Source: M3007 sp043764095 (lineage in GTDB: Bacteria > Bacteroidota > Bacteroidia > Chitinophagales > Saprospiraceae). Taken from it: DNA of 64,000 bases. The notes under the pieces are model-generated. The model was not told where the DNA came from. It did no database searches and saw only the letters and a list, made by a program, of their open reading frames with translations. Shown in pieces: positions 1-8,266 of the stretch. The stretch's first letter is position 1. Every line of letters begins with the position of its first letter. The position numbers and the translations under genes were made by a program. Where the stretch lies: contig JAYUKX010000158.1 in the NCBI GenBank assembly GCA_043764095.1, positions 1 to 64,000 on the forward strand, in the 5' to 3' direction.

Positions 1-97
1 TTTGCGCGAATAGCCTACCTATTTAAGTAGAAAAAGAGGAAATATGAGGGCAAAAGATGTGCATCAATCTGTACCTTTATTCCAACACCGTTCCTTA
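1..97 (+). repeat. Partial copy (right 97 bp) of a 163-bp dispersed structured repeat
   Basis: Aligns without gaps to the right 96 bases of the elements at 5294-5456 and 21279-21440. It shares GCGAATAG, CTATTTAA, ATGAG and the end CGTTCCTTA. It is more diverged than the other two, but keeps the small internal stem AATAG/CTATT around a changed loop. The left arm lies outside the window, so end pairing cannot be tested here. Confidence 0.7.
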
Positions 98-113
98 ACT
101 ATTCGTTATAAAA

Positions 114-152
114 AAAGCGGCCTTACTAGACATAACTAGTAGGGCCGCTTTA
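114..152. terminator. GC-rich hairpin, probable bidirectional terminator
   Basis: A 16-bp stem (AAAGCGGCCTTACTAG pairing with CTAGTAGGGCCGCTTT, one G-U) around a short loop. A-rich sequence precedes it and a T-rich stretch follows, so it could stop transcription from either side. It lies between the repeat copy at the window edge and the terminator of the lipoprotein gene. Confidence 0.7.
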
Positions 153-160
153 CTTTTTAT

Positions 161-193
161 AAAAAAAACCGAACCGGACGTTTCCGGCTCGGC
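161..193 (-). terminator. Rho-independent terminator of the lipoprotein gene
   Basis: Read on the minus strand, the stem CCGAGCCGGA/TCCGGTTCGG is followed by a run of eight T. It sits about 40 bp after the stop of the gene at 235-1221 and would end the sigma factor/barrel/lipoprotein unit. Confidence 0.8.
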
Positions 194-234
194 TACAATA
201 CGAAATTACTAAACACGGGTATTGTATCGTTACA

Positions 235-1221
235 TCAAAGTCCTCGAAGGAACTGAATGATGGCTTGCTCGTTGGATGGTACGGGGTTTAACTGCGCTCG
301 TGCATCGCTGGCAGATACAGTATTCGTATCGCCAAGCCAGTATTGGCTACCTGCTTTAGAAATGGAAAAAATACGAACTGGTTTGTTCAAAATAGCATTA
401 TCTAAACAAAATTTACCCGTATTAGGTTCTGGTAGCATTTCTGAAAACGTATTTTCGGCTTCAAAAATAGCAAATACCCGCGTATTATCTTGGTCAAATT
501 GCATAGGCAATTGTACACAAAAACCACCAGTGTTGGCCATATCAATTGGAGCCAATGCAGAAACCCAACCCAAGCGTTTGCTCAGTATTTCAAAACCTTC
601 GTAAATATTTGGCGTAAATGGCGTTGCCGCCCAAGTAGCACTAAATACCGCGTCGGGGTTACCCAATTCCCATGAAGTGAAAGTTCCTTTATCGTCTGTT
701 GCTGTATAGGATACCGTATAGTTTCCTGCGGCATCTTTGGCTGGAATATAAACCTTAAGGTGTCGGTCTGCGGCCAGTTTCAATAATTTACCATCGCAAG
801 TGACTTCTATTTTTATAGCACCAATATGTTTTTCCAACTGGCTATTCGTGTTTGTAGAAGGTAATTTACGGCTAATCCAATCACCTGTTTTTAATACTTC
901 AGTTACTGCAATTTGTACATTGTTGCAGGCCGTACAAGGTTGGGCTGTGCCATTCTCTTGTGTGAATAACAGATCATTGTTTTGAATATGAACACGAACG
1001 CCATTGGGCGTGGTCAGCATAGTATCTTTGGCTAAATTAGATCCTTGAAGGATAAATATCGTTGTGGTTGGCGTTTCAGGAACAAAACTCATAAAATAAT
1101 CCAATTCACCTTGACTATTATCGTAAGGTACAAGGGTAATCTCGTCTTTTCTGCACGCAGAGAGCGTCAGCAAAAAGCCGATTATCCAAAAATAGCGTTT
1201 ATATGTAATAAATTTAAACAT
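235..1221 (-). CDS. Hypothetical lipoprotein
   Basis: 328 residues. The N-terminus is a lipoprotein signal: a hydrophobic stretch at about residues 10-20, then the lipobox LSAC with the lipidated Cys at 23. The mature part is mostly predicted beta, with a CTAC motif near residue 96. I do not recognise a family. It is the last gene of a minus-strand run after an ECF sigma factor (2739-3263) and an outer-membrane-like protein (1279-2667), only 57 bp from the latter, so it may be cotranscribed and controlled by that sigma factor (inference). A strong terminator follows at 161-193. The likely location is the periplasmic or outer-membrane face; function unknown. Confidence 0.8.
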   Translation of the reverse strand: MFKFITYKRYFWIIGFLLTLSACRKDEITLVPYDNSQGELDYFMSFVPETPTTTIFILQGSNLAKDTMLTTPNGVRVHIQNNDLLFTQENGTAQPCTACNNVQIAVTEVLKTGDWISRKLPSTNTNSQLEKHIGAIKIEVTCDGKLLKLAADRHLKVYIPAKDAAGNYTVSYTATDDKGTFTSWELGNPDAVFSATWAATPFTPNIYEGFEILSKRLGWVSALAPIDMANTGGFCVQLPMQFDQDNTRVFAIFEAENTFSEMLPEPNTGKFCLDNAILNKPVRIFSISKAGSQYWLGDTNTVSASDARAQLNPVPSNEQAIIQFLRGL

Positions 1222-1278
1222 GGTATATAATCGTAGATAAGAATTGTTGTCAATTCGCTGCCTATCGGGGCAAATTAT

Positions 1279-2667
1279 TTAAAATATTTTGGTCAAGCCC
1301 AGTCTTAGCCCAATTAAATTGTAATTCTGCTGAAGAGGATATGTTCCTTTTGTGACTGGTTTTAGTATTCGTTGGTAATAGGGCTCCGCAAAAAGCCTAG
1401 TTCGAGGTTGGATATGCAAGAAAAACTGTGCGCTTCCGATCAAACTTAATCCTGCATTTACCCTAAAAGCATCTTGGTTATCAAATTTAGCGGGTTGCAA
1501 AGTAGTTTGATCCAGCATTGTACCGTTTTTCCAAAATAAAAGATTGACAGCGCCACCTCCTCTTAGGTGCACCCCTCTACGTCCTTGTCGTATTTCGTAA
1601 CCCGCCGAAAATGGAATATTTACAAAGCCAAAACGGCTATATTGCTTAAACCGCTGTGTAACAATATCAAGATCAAGGGTATCGCCGGTATTGGGATCGA
1701 TAAGTACTTGGATATACAAAGGTTTTTCGTAACTAAATATTTCTGTAAATTGCTGATAATCAATACCTGTACCTACTGAAAAATGCTGTTTTACCAATAG
1801 ACTCGCCCGTGCACCGGCAGTAAAACCGAGTCCTCTGTGCGATTCTGTATTCCAACGCAAGTCGTGATAGGTTTTGTTTTCGGGATTAGAGCCTGTGCTC
1901 AGCGATTTTTGAGCATATAATGGCCCTGTGTAAGCATCGAATAGCCATGCATTGGCATGAGATTCAAAATTATAACATTTCGTATCTGTTTCCTTCTTTT
2001 TGCGAATAATTTTTTGCTGCCATTTTTGAGTATTGACGATCGCCATTTTACTTTTCAATGGCGTAATAGAAGAGCGCAAAGGTTTCAGTGCCGCGTATTG
2101 TTGTGTTGCTGTAGCAAATACAAATGAAGGAGGATTATCAGATACCGCTGTACCTGCGAGCGGTTGAGGGTTTGTAATCCAACTACTTGCAGTAAAAGAA
2201 GGGGCATCGGTGGATGGTTGGCCTGCTTGGTTTTGCTTGGACAATCCTTCGGTTGGGGTAGGGGGTGAGATTGGGGGTAAAATGCTAGCATTTGGAGCCA
2301 TAAGACCATTTTTAGCACTCAAAGCGTGGTTGAATGCTTGGTTTTTCGCTGTATTTTTTTGCTTTGTATTAGGTGTTAATGGGGCTACATTTGGTGCCGT
2401 TTCGACCTTTAAATGCGTCTCATTGGATGGTGTATTAGCCGTTAAGTTAAGCGGTGTAGTCGTATGTGTGGTAGTTGTTGTTTTGGAAAAACCAAACCAA
2501 GTAAGGCTGGCAACGCCAATCAGCATACCTAGACCAAGCGACCACCAAAAGATTGATCTACGTCTTTTTTTACCCAATTCCCGCTCCACGCCATCCCAAA
2601 CAAAAGGCGGTGGCGTTACTGAGGTATTACCCAGTTTTTCTTGGAATATTTGATCTATATCGTTCAT
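1279..2667 (-). CDS. Single-pass membrane protein with C-terminal outer-membrane beta-barrel-like domain (sigma-factor partner)
   Basis: 462 residues. The N-terminal ~37 residues are cytoplasmic and hydrophilic, with the PPPFVWDGVE segment common in Bacteroidota proteins encoded beside ECF sigma factors. One membrane helix follows at about 38-59, then a Thr/Pro/Asn-rich linker (about 60-220). The C-terminal part (about 240-462) has alternating aromatic beta strands like PorT/outer-membrane beta-barrel family proteins. The layout (short cytoplasmic domain, one helix, periplasmic domain) resembles an anti-sigma factor, but no ZAS zinc motif is seen. It lies 71 bp downstream of the sigma factor gene, so regulation of or by that sigma factor is a reasonable inference. 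The exact role is unknown. Confidence 0.75.
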   Translation of the reverse strand: MNDIDQIFQEKLGNTSVTPPPFVWDGVERELGKKRRRSIFWWSLGLGMLIGVASLTWFGFSKTTTTTHTTTPLNLTANTPSNETHLKVETAPNVAPLTPNTKQKNTAKNQAFNHALSAKNGLMAPNASILPPISPPTPTEGLSKQNQAGQPSTDAPSFTASSWITNPQPLAGTAVSDNPPSFVFATATQQYAALKPLRSSITPLKSKMAIVNTQKWQQKIIRKKKETDTKCYNFESHANAWLFDAYTGPLYAQKSLSTGSNPENKTYHDLRWNTESHRGLGFTAGARASLLVKQHFSVGTGIDYQQFTEIFSYEKPLYIQVLIDPNTGDTLDLDIVTQRFKQYSRFGFVNIPFSAGYEIRQGRRGVHLRGGGAVNLLFWKNGTMLDQTTLQPAKFDNQDAFRVNAGLSLIGSAQFFLHIQPRTRLFAEPYYQRILKPVTKGTYPLQQNYNLIGLRLGLTKIF

Positions 2668-2738
2668 TTTATTGATAATTCTCGATAATATCTTGTATAG
2701 ATTTTATTGGTTTTATTTCAAAAAAATTATAAAAGACT

Positions 2739-3263
2739 TTATTTAATGGTTTCTAATTGTTCGCACAACCAACGTCGTGCTTTTGTCAATTGCGACCGTG
2801 AAGTGCTTTCCTGAATGCCAAGTGTTTGTGCTACTTCGGCATGAGAATATCCTTCAATGGCCACTAAATTAAAAATAACGCGATAACCATCGGGGAGTTG
2901 AGCAATTACTTTTAATAACTCTGCCTCCGACATGCGCGCAATGGCATCAGGTTCGACTGCTTGGTCTGGCATCACTTCAAAACCGCTGTGTTCCATATCA
3001 AACCGTTGCCGTTGATAGGTACGCAAGGCGGTATTGACCATTATTTTGCGTATCCACCCTTCAAAAGAGCCTTGAAAATGGTATTGATCCAATTTGGTAA
3101 ATACCTTAACAAAACCCTCCTGCAACATATCTGCGGCATCTGCGGAGTTACGGGCATACCGAAGGCACACAGCAAACATTTTGCCGCTGTAACGCTCGTA
3201 TAACTCGCGCTGATGCTGCGCTGAACCGCGCAAACATGCTTTTATGAGTGCTTCTTCGTTCAA
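2739..3263 (-). CDS. ECF-type RNA polymerase sigma factor
   Basis: 174 residues, normal for ECF sigma-70 factors. Region 2 (about 20-90) contains the YARNSADAADMLQEGFVKVF helix and the GWIRKIMVNTALRTYQR segment. Region 4 (about 115-170) has LPDGYRVIFNLVAIEGYSH followed by the helix-turn-helix AEVAQTLGIQESTSRSQLTKAR. The start is TTG at 3261-3263: the in-frame codons upstream reach a TAG and the first internal Met is residue 29, inside region 2. It heads a minus-strand unit with a membrane/barrel protein and a lipoprotein, an arrangement typical of Bacteroidota cell-envelope regulation. The target genes are not visible. Confidence 0.93.
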   Translation of the reverse strand: MNEEALIKACLRGSAQHQRELYERYSGKMFAVCLRYARNSADAADMLQEGFVKVFTKLDQYHFQGSFEGWIRKIMVNTALRTYQRQRFDMEHSGFEVMPDQAVEPDAIARMSEAELLKVIAQLPDGYRVIFNLVAIEGYSHAEVAQTLGIQESTSRSQLTKARRWLCEQLETIK

Positions 3264-3478
3264 ATCCTGCTAGAATTGGGATGGGTTCTGAGATGGTAAT
3301 TCGGATTTATTTAAGAGCCTTCGCAGAAATTTTGCCTCGAAGATACACCTAATACTAGATACCATTTTTTCTTTTTTCGCTGCCCAAAGAAAATAATTCT
3401 ATTTACAGAACAATACCATAGACAGCGCGAAAAATTGTTTTCCTCTTCTTTAAAAGATAATCAATCAAAAAATGTTAC

Positions 3479-3486
3479 TACTTTTG
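3479..3486 (+). promoter_or_regulatory. Bacteroidota -7 promoter element for prs
   Basis: TACTTTTG matches the -7 consensus TAnnTTTG, placing the transcript start near 3493. No clear -33 TTG is seen. Because the reading frame of prs is open from 3435, this promoter argues that translation begins downstream, at 3534 or 3570. The rest of 3264-3569 is AT-rich intergenic DNA in which I see nothing else. Confidence 0.5.
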
Positions 3487-3569
3487 CGCCGTCTTATCAC
3501 AACGCTCGTTGCGCTGTATTGGATACAGAAAAGATGTTCAAATACGCAGCAATTGACCCGTCCACTAAT

Positions 3570-4502
3570 ATGCCCGAAGTAAAACTATTCTCATGCAGCG
3601 CTTCACATGAACTAGCAGCTGCCATTGCGGATCATTATCAAACTCCGCTTTCAGACAAAACGTTAGCTAAGTTCAGCGACGGCGAAATGCAGCCGATCAT
3701 TAACGAAAGTATCCGCGGTAGCTTTACTTTTTTTATCCAAAGTACTTGTCAGCCCCACGATAACCTAGTAGAATTACTACTTTGGATTGATTGCGCCAAA
3801 CGCGCTTCTGCTGGTTATATCACCGCCGTTGTACCCTATTTCGGGTATGCGCGCCAAGACCGTAAGGACAAACCACGTGTACCAATTAGTGCTAAACTCA
3901 TGGCCAATTTGCTCACAACTGCTGGCGCTGACCGTATTATGACCATGGATTTGCACGCCGACCAAGTACAAGGTTTTTTTGATATACCAGTGGATCACCT
4001 GCGCTCTGAGGCTATTTATATGCCTTATTTGGCCGAAACTGATCTTAGTCATACCATTTTTGCCAGCCCAGATGTAGGTGGTGTGAAACGTGCGCGCTCT
4101 TACGCCATGCACTTTGGCCGCGAATTGGTGATTTGTGATAAATACCGCACCAAAGCGAATGAAGTGGCCTCCATGACCGTTATCGGTGATGTAAAAGGCG
4201 CGGATGTAATTTTGGTGGACGATTTGGTGGATACCGCTGGTACACTTTGCAAAGCCGCCGACGCGCTGCTGGAGAAAGGTGCTCGTTCGGTAAAGGCTAT
4301 TTGTACGCATCCTGTGCTTTCTGGTAAAGCATACGAGAATATCAATAATTCCAAATTGACGGAATTAATTGTCTGCGATACCATTCCTTTAACACAACAA
4401 TCGGACAAAATAAAGGTGCTTTCAACGGCCAAATTATTTAGCCGCGCTATTCGTAATACCATCGAATACAAGTCGATTGCAGCGTTATTCCTTCAAAAAT
4501 AG
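3570..4502 (+). CDS. prs: Ribose-phosphate pyrophosphokinase
   Basis: Makes 5-phosphoribosyl 1-pyrophosphate from ribose 5-phosphate and ATP for nucleotide, His and Trp synthesis; cytosolic. The product from this start is 310 residues, the usual length, beginning MPEVKLFS as in the family. Visible motifs are KFSDGE, the VVPYFGYARQDRK ATP/flexible-loop region with PRVPISAK, the MDLHADQ/QGFF segment, and the PRPP loop VILVDDLVDTAGT near the C-terminus. The frame is open 45 codons further upstream (ATG at 3435, another at 3534), but that extension is not family-like and the -7 element lies inside it. queE follows after 8 bp and is probably cotranscribed. Confidence 0.95.
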   Translation: MPEVKLFSCSASHELAAAIADHYQTPLSDKTLAKFSDGEMQPIINESIRGSFTFFIQSTCQPHDNLVELLLWIDCAKRASAGYITAVVPYFGYARQDRKDKPRVPISAKLMANLLTTAGADRIMTMDLHADQVQGFFDIPVDHLRSEAIYMPYLAETDLSHTIFASPDVGGVKRARSYAMHFGRELVICDKYRTKANEVASMTVIGDVKGADVILVDDLVDTAGTLCKAADALLEKGARSVKAICTHPVLSGKAYENINNSKLTELIVCDTIPLTQQSDKIKVLSTAKLFSRAIRNTIEYKSIAALFLQK

Positions 4503-4510
4503 ATTCCTAA

Positions 4511-5290
4511 ATGGGGAATATTCCGATGGATCAGATGATAACGCTTGCGCGCCTTCATGGCAACCCCGAAATCTTTTTTTCTATTCAAGGGGAAGGGAAA
4601 AGCCTCGGAGTACCTTCTATTTTTGTACGCACCTCCTTATGTAATTTACATTGTATATGGTGCGATACCGATTATACCTGGAACTGGACGAATACCCGTT
4701 TTGAGCACGTCAATGATGCTAAACCGGGTTATAAAAAATTTGTCAAAAAAGATTGGATTGCTAAGTTACCCATTGATACTGTTGCTGATACAGTGGCCGC
4801 TATTCCGTGCAAAAATGTGATCCTTACCGGCGGTGAACCCATGCTTCAGCAGGCGGCGCTTACTCGGCTGATGCACGCCCTGCGTGAGCGTGCACAAGGT
4901 TATCGCTTTGAAACAGAAACCAATGGCACAATGATACCCACGCAGGAGTTTGATGCGGCAATAGACCAATATAATGTGTCGCCTAAACTAGAAAATAGCA
5001 ATAACCCACAGAAATTACGCGAAAAACCCGCCGTTTATCGTTTTTTTGCCAAAAGTGATAAAGCAAATTTCAAATTTGTGGTAGCAGCACCATCAGATCT
5101 CGTTGAAATATTAGACCTGATCGAACGCTATGCTATTCCTCCTGAAAAGGTTTTCCTTATGCCAGAAGGTACTTCTGCCCGAGCCTTGACTCAAAAACGC
5201 AAATGGTTGGTAGAAGTATGCAAAACACATGGGTTTCGATATTCAGATCGGCTACATGTGCAGATTTGGGGTGGGAAAAAAGGTGTTTGA
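4511..5290 (+). CDS. queE: 7-carboxy-7-deazaguanine synthase, radical SAM
   Basis: 259 residues. Converts 6-carboxy-tetrahydropterin to 7-carboxy-7-deazaguanine in queuosine/7-deazaguanine synthesis. FSIQGEG near residue 23 is followed by the radical-SAM cluster motif C-x3-C-x2-C (Cys44, Cys48, Cys51 in CNLHCIWCD). LTGGEPMLQ supplies the SAM-binding GGE motif, and a C-terminal HVQIWG segment is typical of QueE. Alternative Met starts at 4526 and 4535 are possible, since the family often begins just before FYSIQGEG. It lies 8 bp after prs on the same strand. A dispersed repeat begins directly after the stop. Confidence 0.93.
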   Translation: MGNIPMDQMITLARLHGNPEIFFSIQGEGKSLGVPSIFVRTSLCNLHCIWCDTDYTWNWTNTRFEHVNDAKPGYKKFVKKDWIAKLPIDTVADTVAAIPCKNVILTGGEPMLQQAALTRLMHALRERAQGYRFETETNGTMIPTQEFDAAIDQYNVSPKLENSNNPQKLREKPAVYRFFAKSDKANFKFVVAAPSDLVEILDLIERYAIPPEKVFLMPEGTSARALTQKRKWLVEVCKTHGFRYSDRLHVQIWGGKKGV

Positions 5291-5293
5291 TGG

Positions 5294-5456
5294 TTAGGAA
5301 CAATGAAACAATAACTTGCTCCATTTGGGTCGATTAGTTTTTGCTAAGACAAGTATCTTTTTGTGCGAATAGTGGGGCTATTTAAACGAAAAGATAGGCA
5401 GTATGAGCAGAAAGGAATCAGCCAAATGGAGCAAGTTATTGTTTTATCGTTCCTTA
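5294..5456 (+). repeat. 163-bp dispersed structured repeat with long inverted ends
   Basis: The ends are inverted repeats of about 36 bp (5294-5330 and 5421-5456). The inner arm CAATAACTTGCTCCATTTGG pairs perfectly with CCAAATGGAGCAAGTTATTG. The core holds a nested hairpin: TATCTTTT pairs with AAAAGATA, enclosing AATAG/CTATT around a GGGG-containing loop. The core differs from the copy at 21279-21440 at only 6 of about 95 positions, whereas the arms differ at five paired positions, all compensated. No open reading frame or transposase is present. It fills the gap between convergent queE and the TSUP gene. Confidence 0.85.
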
Positions 5457-5464
5457 GATCTCGT

Positions 5465-6235
5465 CTATTGAAAACTTTTAAATATATCCCAGCCAAACCG
5501 CAATAATATGCCAATCAGCACGACCAAAAACACTTGCCTGACAAATACATTTCCCCTCAAAACGGCCATTTTACTGCCTATAAACGAACCTGCTACATTA
5601 CACGCCATCATCGGCAGGGCGATATGAAAGATGATATACTTATTCATAAAAAAGAAAATAAGAGAAAATACATCTGCGGTAACGTTCACAATCTTGGAAA
5701 TGGCAGACGCGCGTAAAAACGAATATCCGATAACACTTACAAATCCAAAAACCAACAAACTACCCGTTCCAGGACCAATACAGCCGTTGTAAAAACCCAT
5801 AGTACCACCAATCAAAGCGGCATACAATGGTATTTTATGATGGGGCAATTGGATATTTTCCTCATGGCCAAAGGTTTTGTTTTTGTAGGTGTAAATCGCA
5901 ATCAACACAATCAGGAAAAATATAGTGGGCTTCAGGATATAAGTTGGCAAATGACTTTGCACTAATGCACCCAAATAAGCAAAAATAGCCGCCATCGCCC
6001 CTGCAAAAAGTACGGTCTTCCAAGGGATACTCACGGTACGGGCATAGTTCCAAGCCGCAACAGATGTACCTACCGCCGAAGCCAGCCGATTGGTGCCAAT
6101 AATATACGGGACTGCCAAGTGCGGGTATAATATAAAAAAAGCAGGTACTTGTACCAAGCCGCCACCACCAACGATACTATCTATAAAACCAGCGATGAAT
6201 GAAAAAAAACATAGGGCGAGTAGCGCGTAATCCAT
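5465..6235 (-). CDS. TSUP family (TauE/SafE) membrane permease
   Basis: 256 residues with about seven to eight hydrophobic segments. The family motif GFIDSIVGGGGLVQVPAFF is near residues 16-34, and its second-repeat counterpart GFYNGCIGPGTGSLLVF is near 151-167. TSUP proteins move sulfite, sulfonates or other small organic anions across the inner membrane; the substrate cannot be read from sequence. The start at 6235 is ATG. It is the last gene of a minus-strand run, 13 bp after the membrane protein at 6249-7604, but functional linkage is not clear. Confidence 0.9.
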   Translation of the reverse strand: MDYALLALCFFSFIAGFIDSIVGGGGLVQVPAFFILYPHLAVPYIIGTNRLASAVGTSVAAWNYARTVSIPWKTVLFAGAMAAIFAYLGALVQSHLPTYILKPTIFFLIVLIAIYTYKNKTFGHEENIQLPHHKIPLYAALIGGTMGFYNGCIGPGTGSLLVFGFVSVIGYSFLRASAISKIVNVTADVFSLIFFFMNKYIIFHIALPMMACNVAGSFIGSKMAVLRGNVFVRQVFLVVLIGILLRFGWDIFKSFQ

Positions 6236-6248
6236 TATTTTTTAGGGA

Positions 6249-7604
6249 TTAAAGGGGTGAAAACCAAAACGGCACTTCCCCCAGCACCATCATCGAATCT
6301 TGTTTTTCGATGGAGGGCAGTTGAACCGTTATAAAATTCTTGCCTGTTTTGAAGCCTTTTGTCTGGATATAAGTCACTACGCCTATTGTGCCATTCTCAA
6401 TGTGGCGATGAAACAACCAATCGGTTCTGCCATACGTTGAATCATTCACCAGTACGGTAAGGCTATGCGAGAAGCAGTCGGAACGAAGGCTATCGAGTAG
6501 TAGTCTTCGGACAGGTTTGGGCAAACTATCCAGGGTTTTTACATCAGGCAATTGGCAAATTTGCTTCAAAGAATTGTCCAAATACTTTGGATACGCCACA
6601 AATACCTTCATAAATGGCCCTGTTACCATTTCTGAGGCAATAGAAACACCACTTAGGCGAGCATGTTCGGGGCGGATATTGTCGTATTGTTCAGCACTAA
6701 GGCTATAACGGTTTTTATATTGGCCCAAAAACTGGTGAAAAGTAAAAGGAGGTGCTGATTTTTTTATCTCCGACATTGTACCAAATGTAATCCCAACCAC
6801 GCCCCCCATAACCACAATAAACACCGTAGCAAGCACTATATAATACCGCTTTTTGGTGACATTGGAAGAAAAAATCAGGTTGAGGTAATTGAACGGGGTA
6901 TAGATAAATGGCAGCATAATTTTGGGTACATAAACAATAATCCATCCTGCCCATTTGTATAACCGTGGATTTTTTAATTCGTCTAAACGCCCAATCATAA
7001 ATTGAGTTCCCACCATTAATACGGCAACAATGACAAAAACAATGGATAGTATAGGTGAAAAATGACTTTTGTCGGAAATTATATTGGGAATAATAAAAGT
7101 AGAGCCCAAAAATATAGCAAGGTAGATTGTACTCAAACCTATGCCAAATAGCGCAATCGTAAATGCAAAGCCAAATATTTGGTTACACCATTTGTCCAAA
7201 CGGGCGATATAATCCGAAAGAGAGCCATAGTGTGCTTCATAAATTTTTTTGGCTACTGCTTTTTGATTTGGTAATTTATCGTATAAGATCCCTTGCGAAT
7301 ATACCGTATGTACCCCCACCACCCCTGCCCAAAATGCACGCATGATAAAGTGAATGATAAACGTGAGCGGCAGTAAATAGGCGATCATTTTGGCAAAACC
7401 ATAAGCCAATAAGGGTAAATTTAGGTTAGCAGGGTTTTGATCTTGGGCAATATTATCTAAAAAATAATAAAACGCCTTATCTGTTATTTCTGGCAAAAAC
7501 GAAGACAAATAAGTAGCAGCACCAGAAATAATGAGCTCCATATTCCAAGTTTTTTCGGCTAGGCTTTTCAGCCATTCAGGTCGGATATCTTTGCTGGCTT
7601 CCAC
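6249..7604 (-). CDS. Hypothetical multi-pass membrane protein with C-terminal soluble domain
   Basis: 451 residues, family not recognised. Hydrophobic segments lie at about 60-95, 145-190, 190-215, 225-245 and 255-285. The C-terminal ~165 residues (from FTFHQFLGQYKNRYS) are soluble and end in PFWFSPL. The start is GTG at 7602-7604, placed directly after the TAA of the upstream gene (7605-7607) with no spacer, suggesting translational coupling. A stretch of the N-terminal region (VYSQGILYDKLPNQK) looks cytoplasmic. No catalytic motif is seen. It lies in a minus-strand run with another membrane protein and three lipoproteins, which may indicate an envelope role (inference). Confidence 0.75.
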   Translation of the reverse strand: MEASKDIRPEWLKSLAEKTWNMELIISGAATYLSSFLPEITDKAFYYFLDNIAQDQNPANLNLPLLAYGFAKMIAYLLPLTFIIHFIMRAFWAGVVGVHTVYSQGILYDKLPNQKAVAKKIYEAHYGSLSDYIARLDKWCNQIFGFAFTIALFGIGLSTIYLAIFLGSTFIIPNIISDKSHFSPILSIVFVIVAVLMVGTQFMIGRLDELKNPRLYKWAGWIIVYVPKIMLPFIYTPFNYLNLIFSSNVTKKRYYIVLATVFIVVMGGVVGITFGTMSEIKKSAPPFTFHQFLGQYKNRYSLSAEQYDNIRPEHARLSGVSIASEMVTGPFMKVFVAYPKYLDNSLKQICQLPDVKTLDSLPKPVRRLLLDSLRSDCFSHSLTVLVNDSTYGRTDWLFHRHIENGTIGVVTYIQTKGFKTGKNFITVQLPSIEKQDSMMVLGEVPFWFSPL

Positions 7605-8264
7605 TTAAAATGATAAATATATGATACTAATTATCCCTACTAGTTGCACTAGCCAGCCTATCATTAATACGATAATCGTTGCATTTTTAGCGTACAAAAA
7701 ACCGTAACTCACAAATCGGTCAAAGGCGGGAAAAAGCAAAAGTAGCACTATTCCCCAAATGGGCAAAAGATAACGAATGTTTTGTTCGGGCAACCCCATG
7801 AGCAGTAGTATATATGCCAACAAACCGCCTAGCAGTATTTTTTTTTCAGGTAAATATAGATCAGTTTTTCTAGTAAGGATAAAAAATAGCGGTAACAACA
7901 CATAAAAATCCCAGTAACACAGTGGCATAAATGGGGTAAATGACCAATGTCCCAATACCCATAATTTTGACCAAAAATGGTACAACATGACCAAAATACC
8001 CACTAAAAATACCCCAAAAAACGAAAACCACCGCCGTGAATATTGTAAGGAAAATTGAAAGGAGGCCAACATAATAGCCAAAGCCAATATATCTGATGCT
8101 GAAGTAATCGCACATTGCCATAATATAGGCGCGCAAACAAAAATAGAGCCCCAAAAAAAATAACTACGCCGCTGAGCACCGGGCGTGAGTACGCGGCAAC
8201 AAGCAATAAAAAAATAGTAGGCTAATAACCCCGATACTCCGATAATAAGTGGATTGAACAGCAA
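7605..8264 (-). CDS. Hypothetical multi-pass membrane protein
   Basis: 219 residues, almost entirely hydrophobic, with about six to seven membrane helices. The start is TTG at 8262-8264. A stop lies in frame four codons upstream, so no longer start exists. NPLIIGVSGLLAYYFF, SDILALAIMLASF and RYLLPIWG recall the membrane part of GT39/ArnT-like glycosyltransferases, but the catalytic N-terminal loop is missing, so it may be an N-terminally truncated relative (low confidence). Its stop touches the GTG start of the next gene. The preceding lipoprotein gene ends 2 bp before its start. Confidence 0.6.
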   Translation of the reverse strand: MLFNPLIIGVSGLLAYYFFIACCRVLTPGAQRRSYFFWGSIFVCAPILWQCAITSASDILALAIMLASFQFSLQYSRRWFSFFGVFLVGILVMLYHFWSKLWVLGHWSFTPFMPLCYWDFYVLLPLFFILTRKTDLYLPEKKILLGGLLAYILLLMGLPEQNIRYLLPIWGIVLLLLFPAFDRFVSYGFLYAKNATIIVLMIGWLVQLVGIISIIYLSF

Positions 8265-8266
8265 TA

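Noticed and set aside
2210..2653. Long open frame on the plus strand inside the sigma-partner gene
   Set aside because: It is antisense to a good gene, and its peptide is low-complexity Val/Phe-rich, the shadow of the Thr/Pro-rich linker.
5294..5456. Insertion sequence
   Set aside because: Inverted ends are present but there is no transposase frame, and no target duplication is evident.
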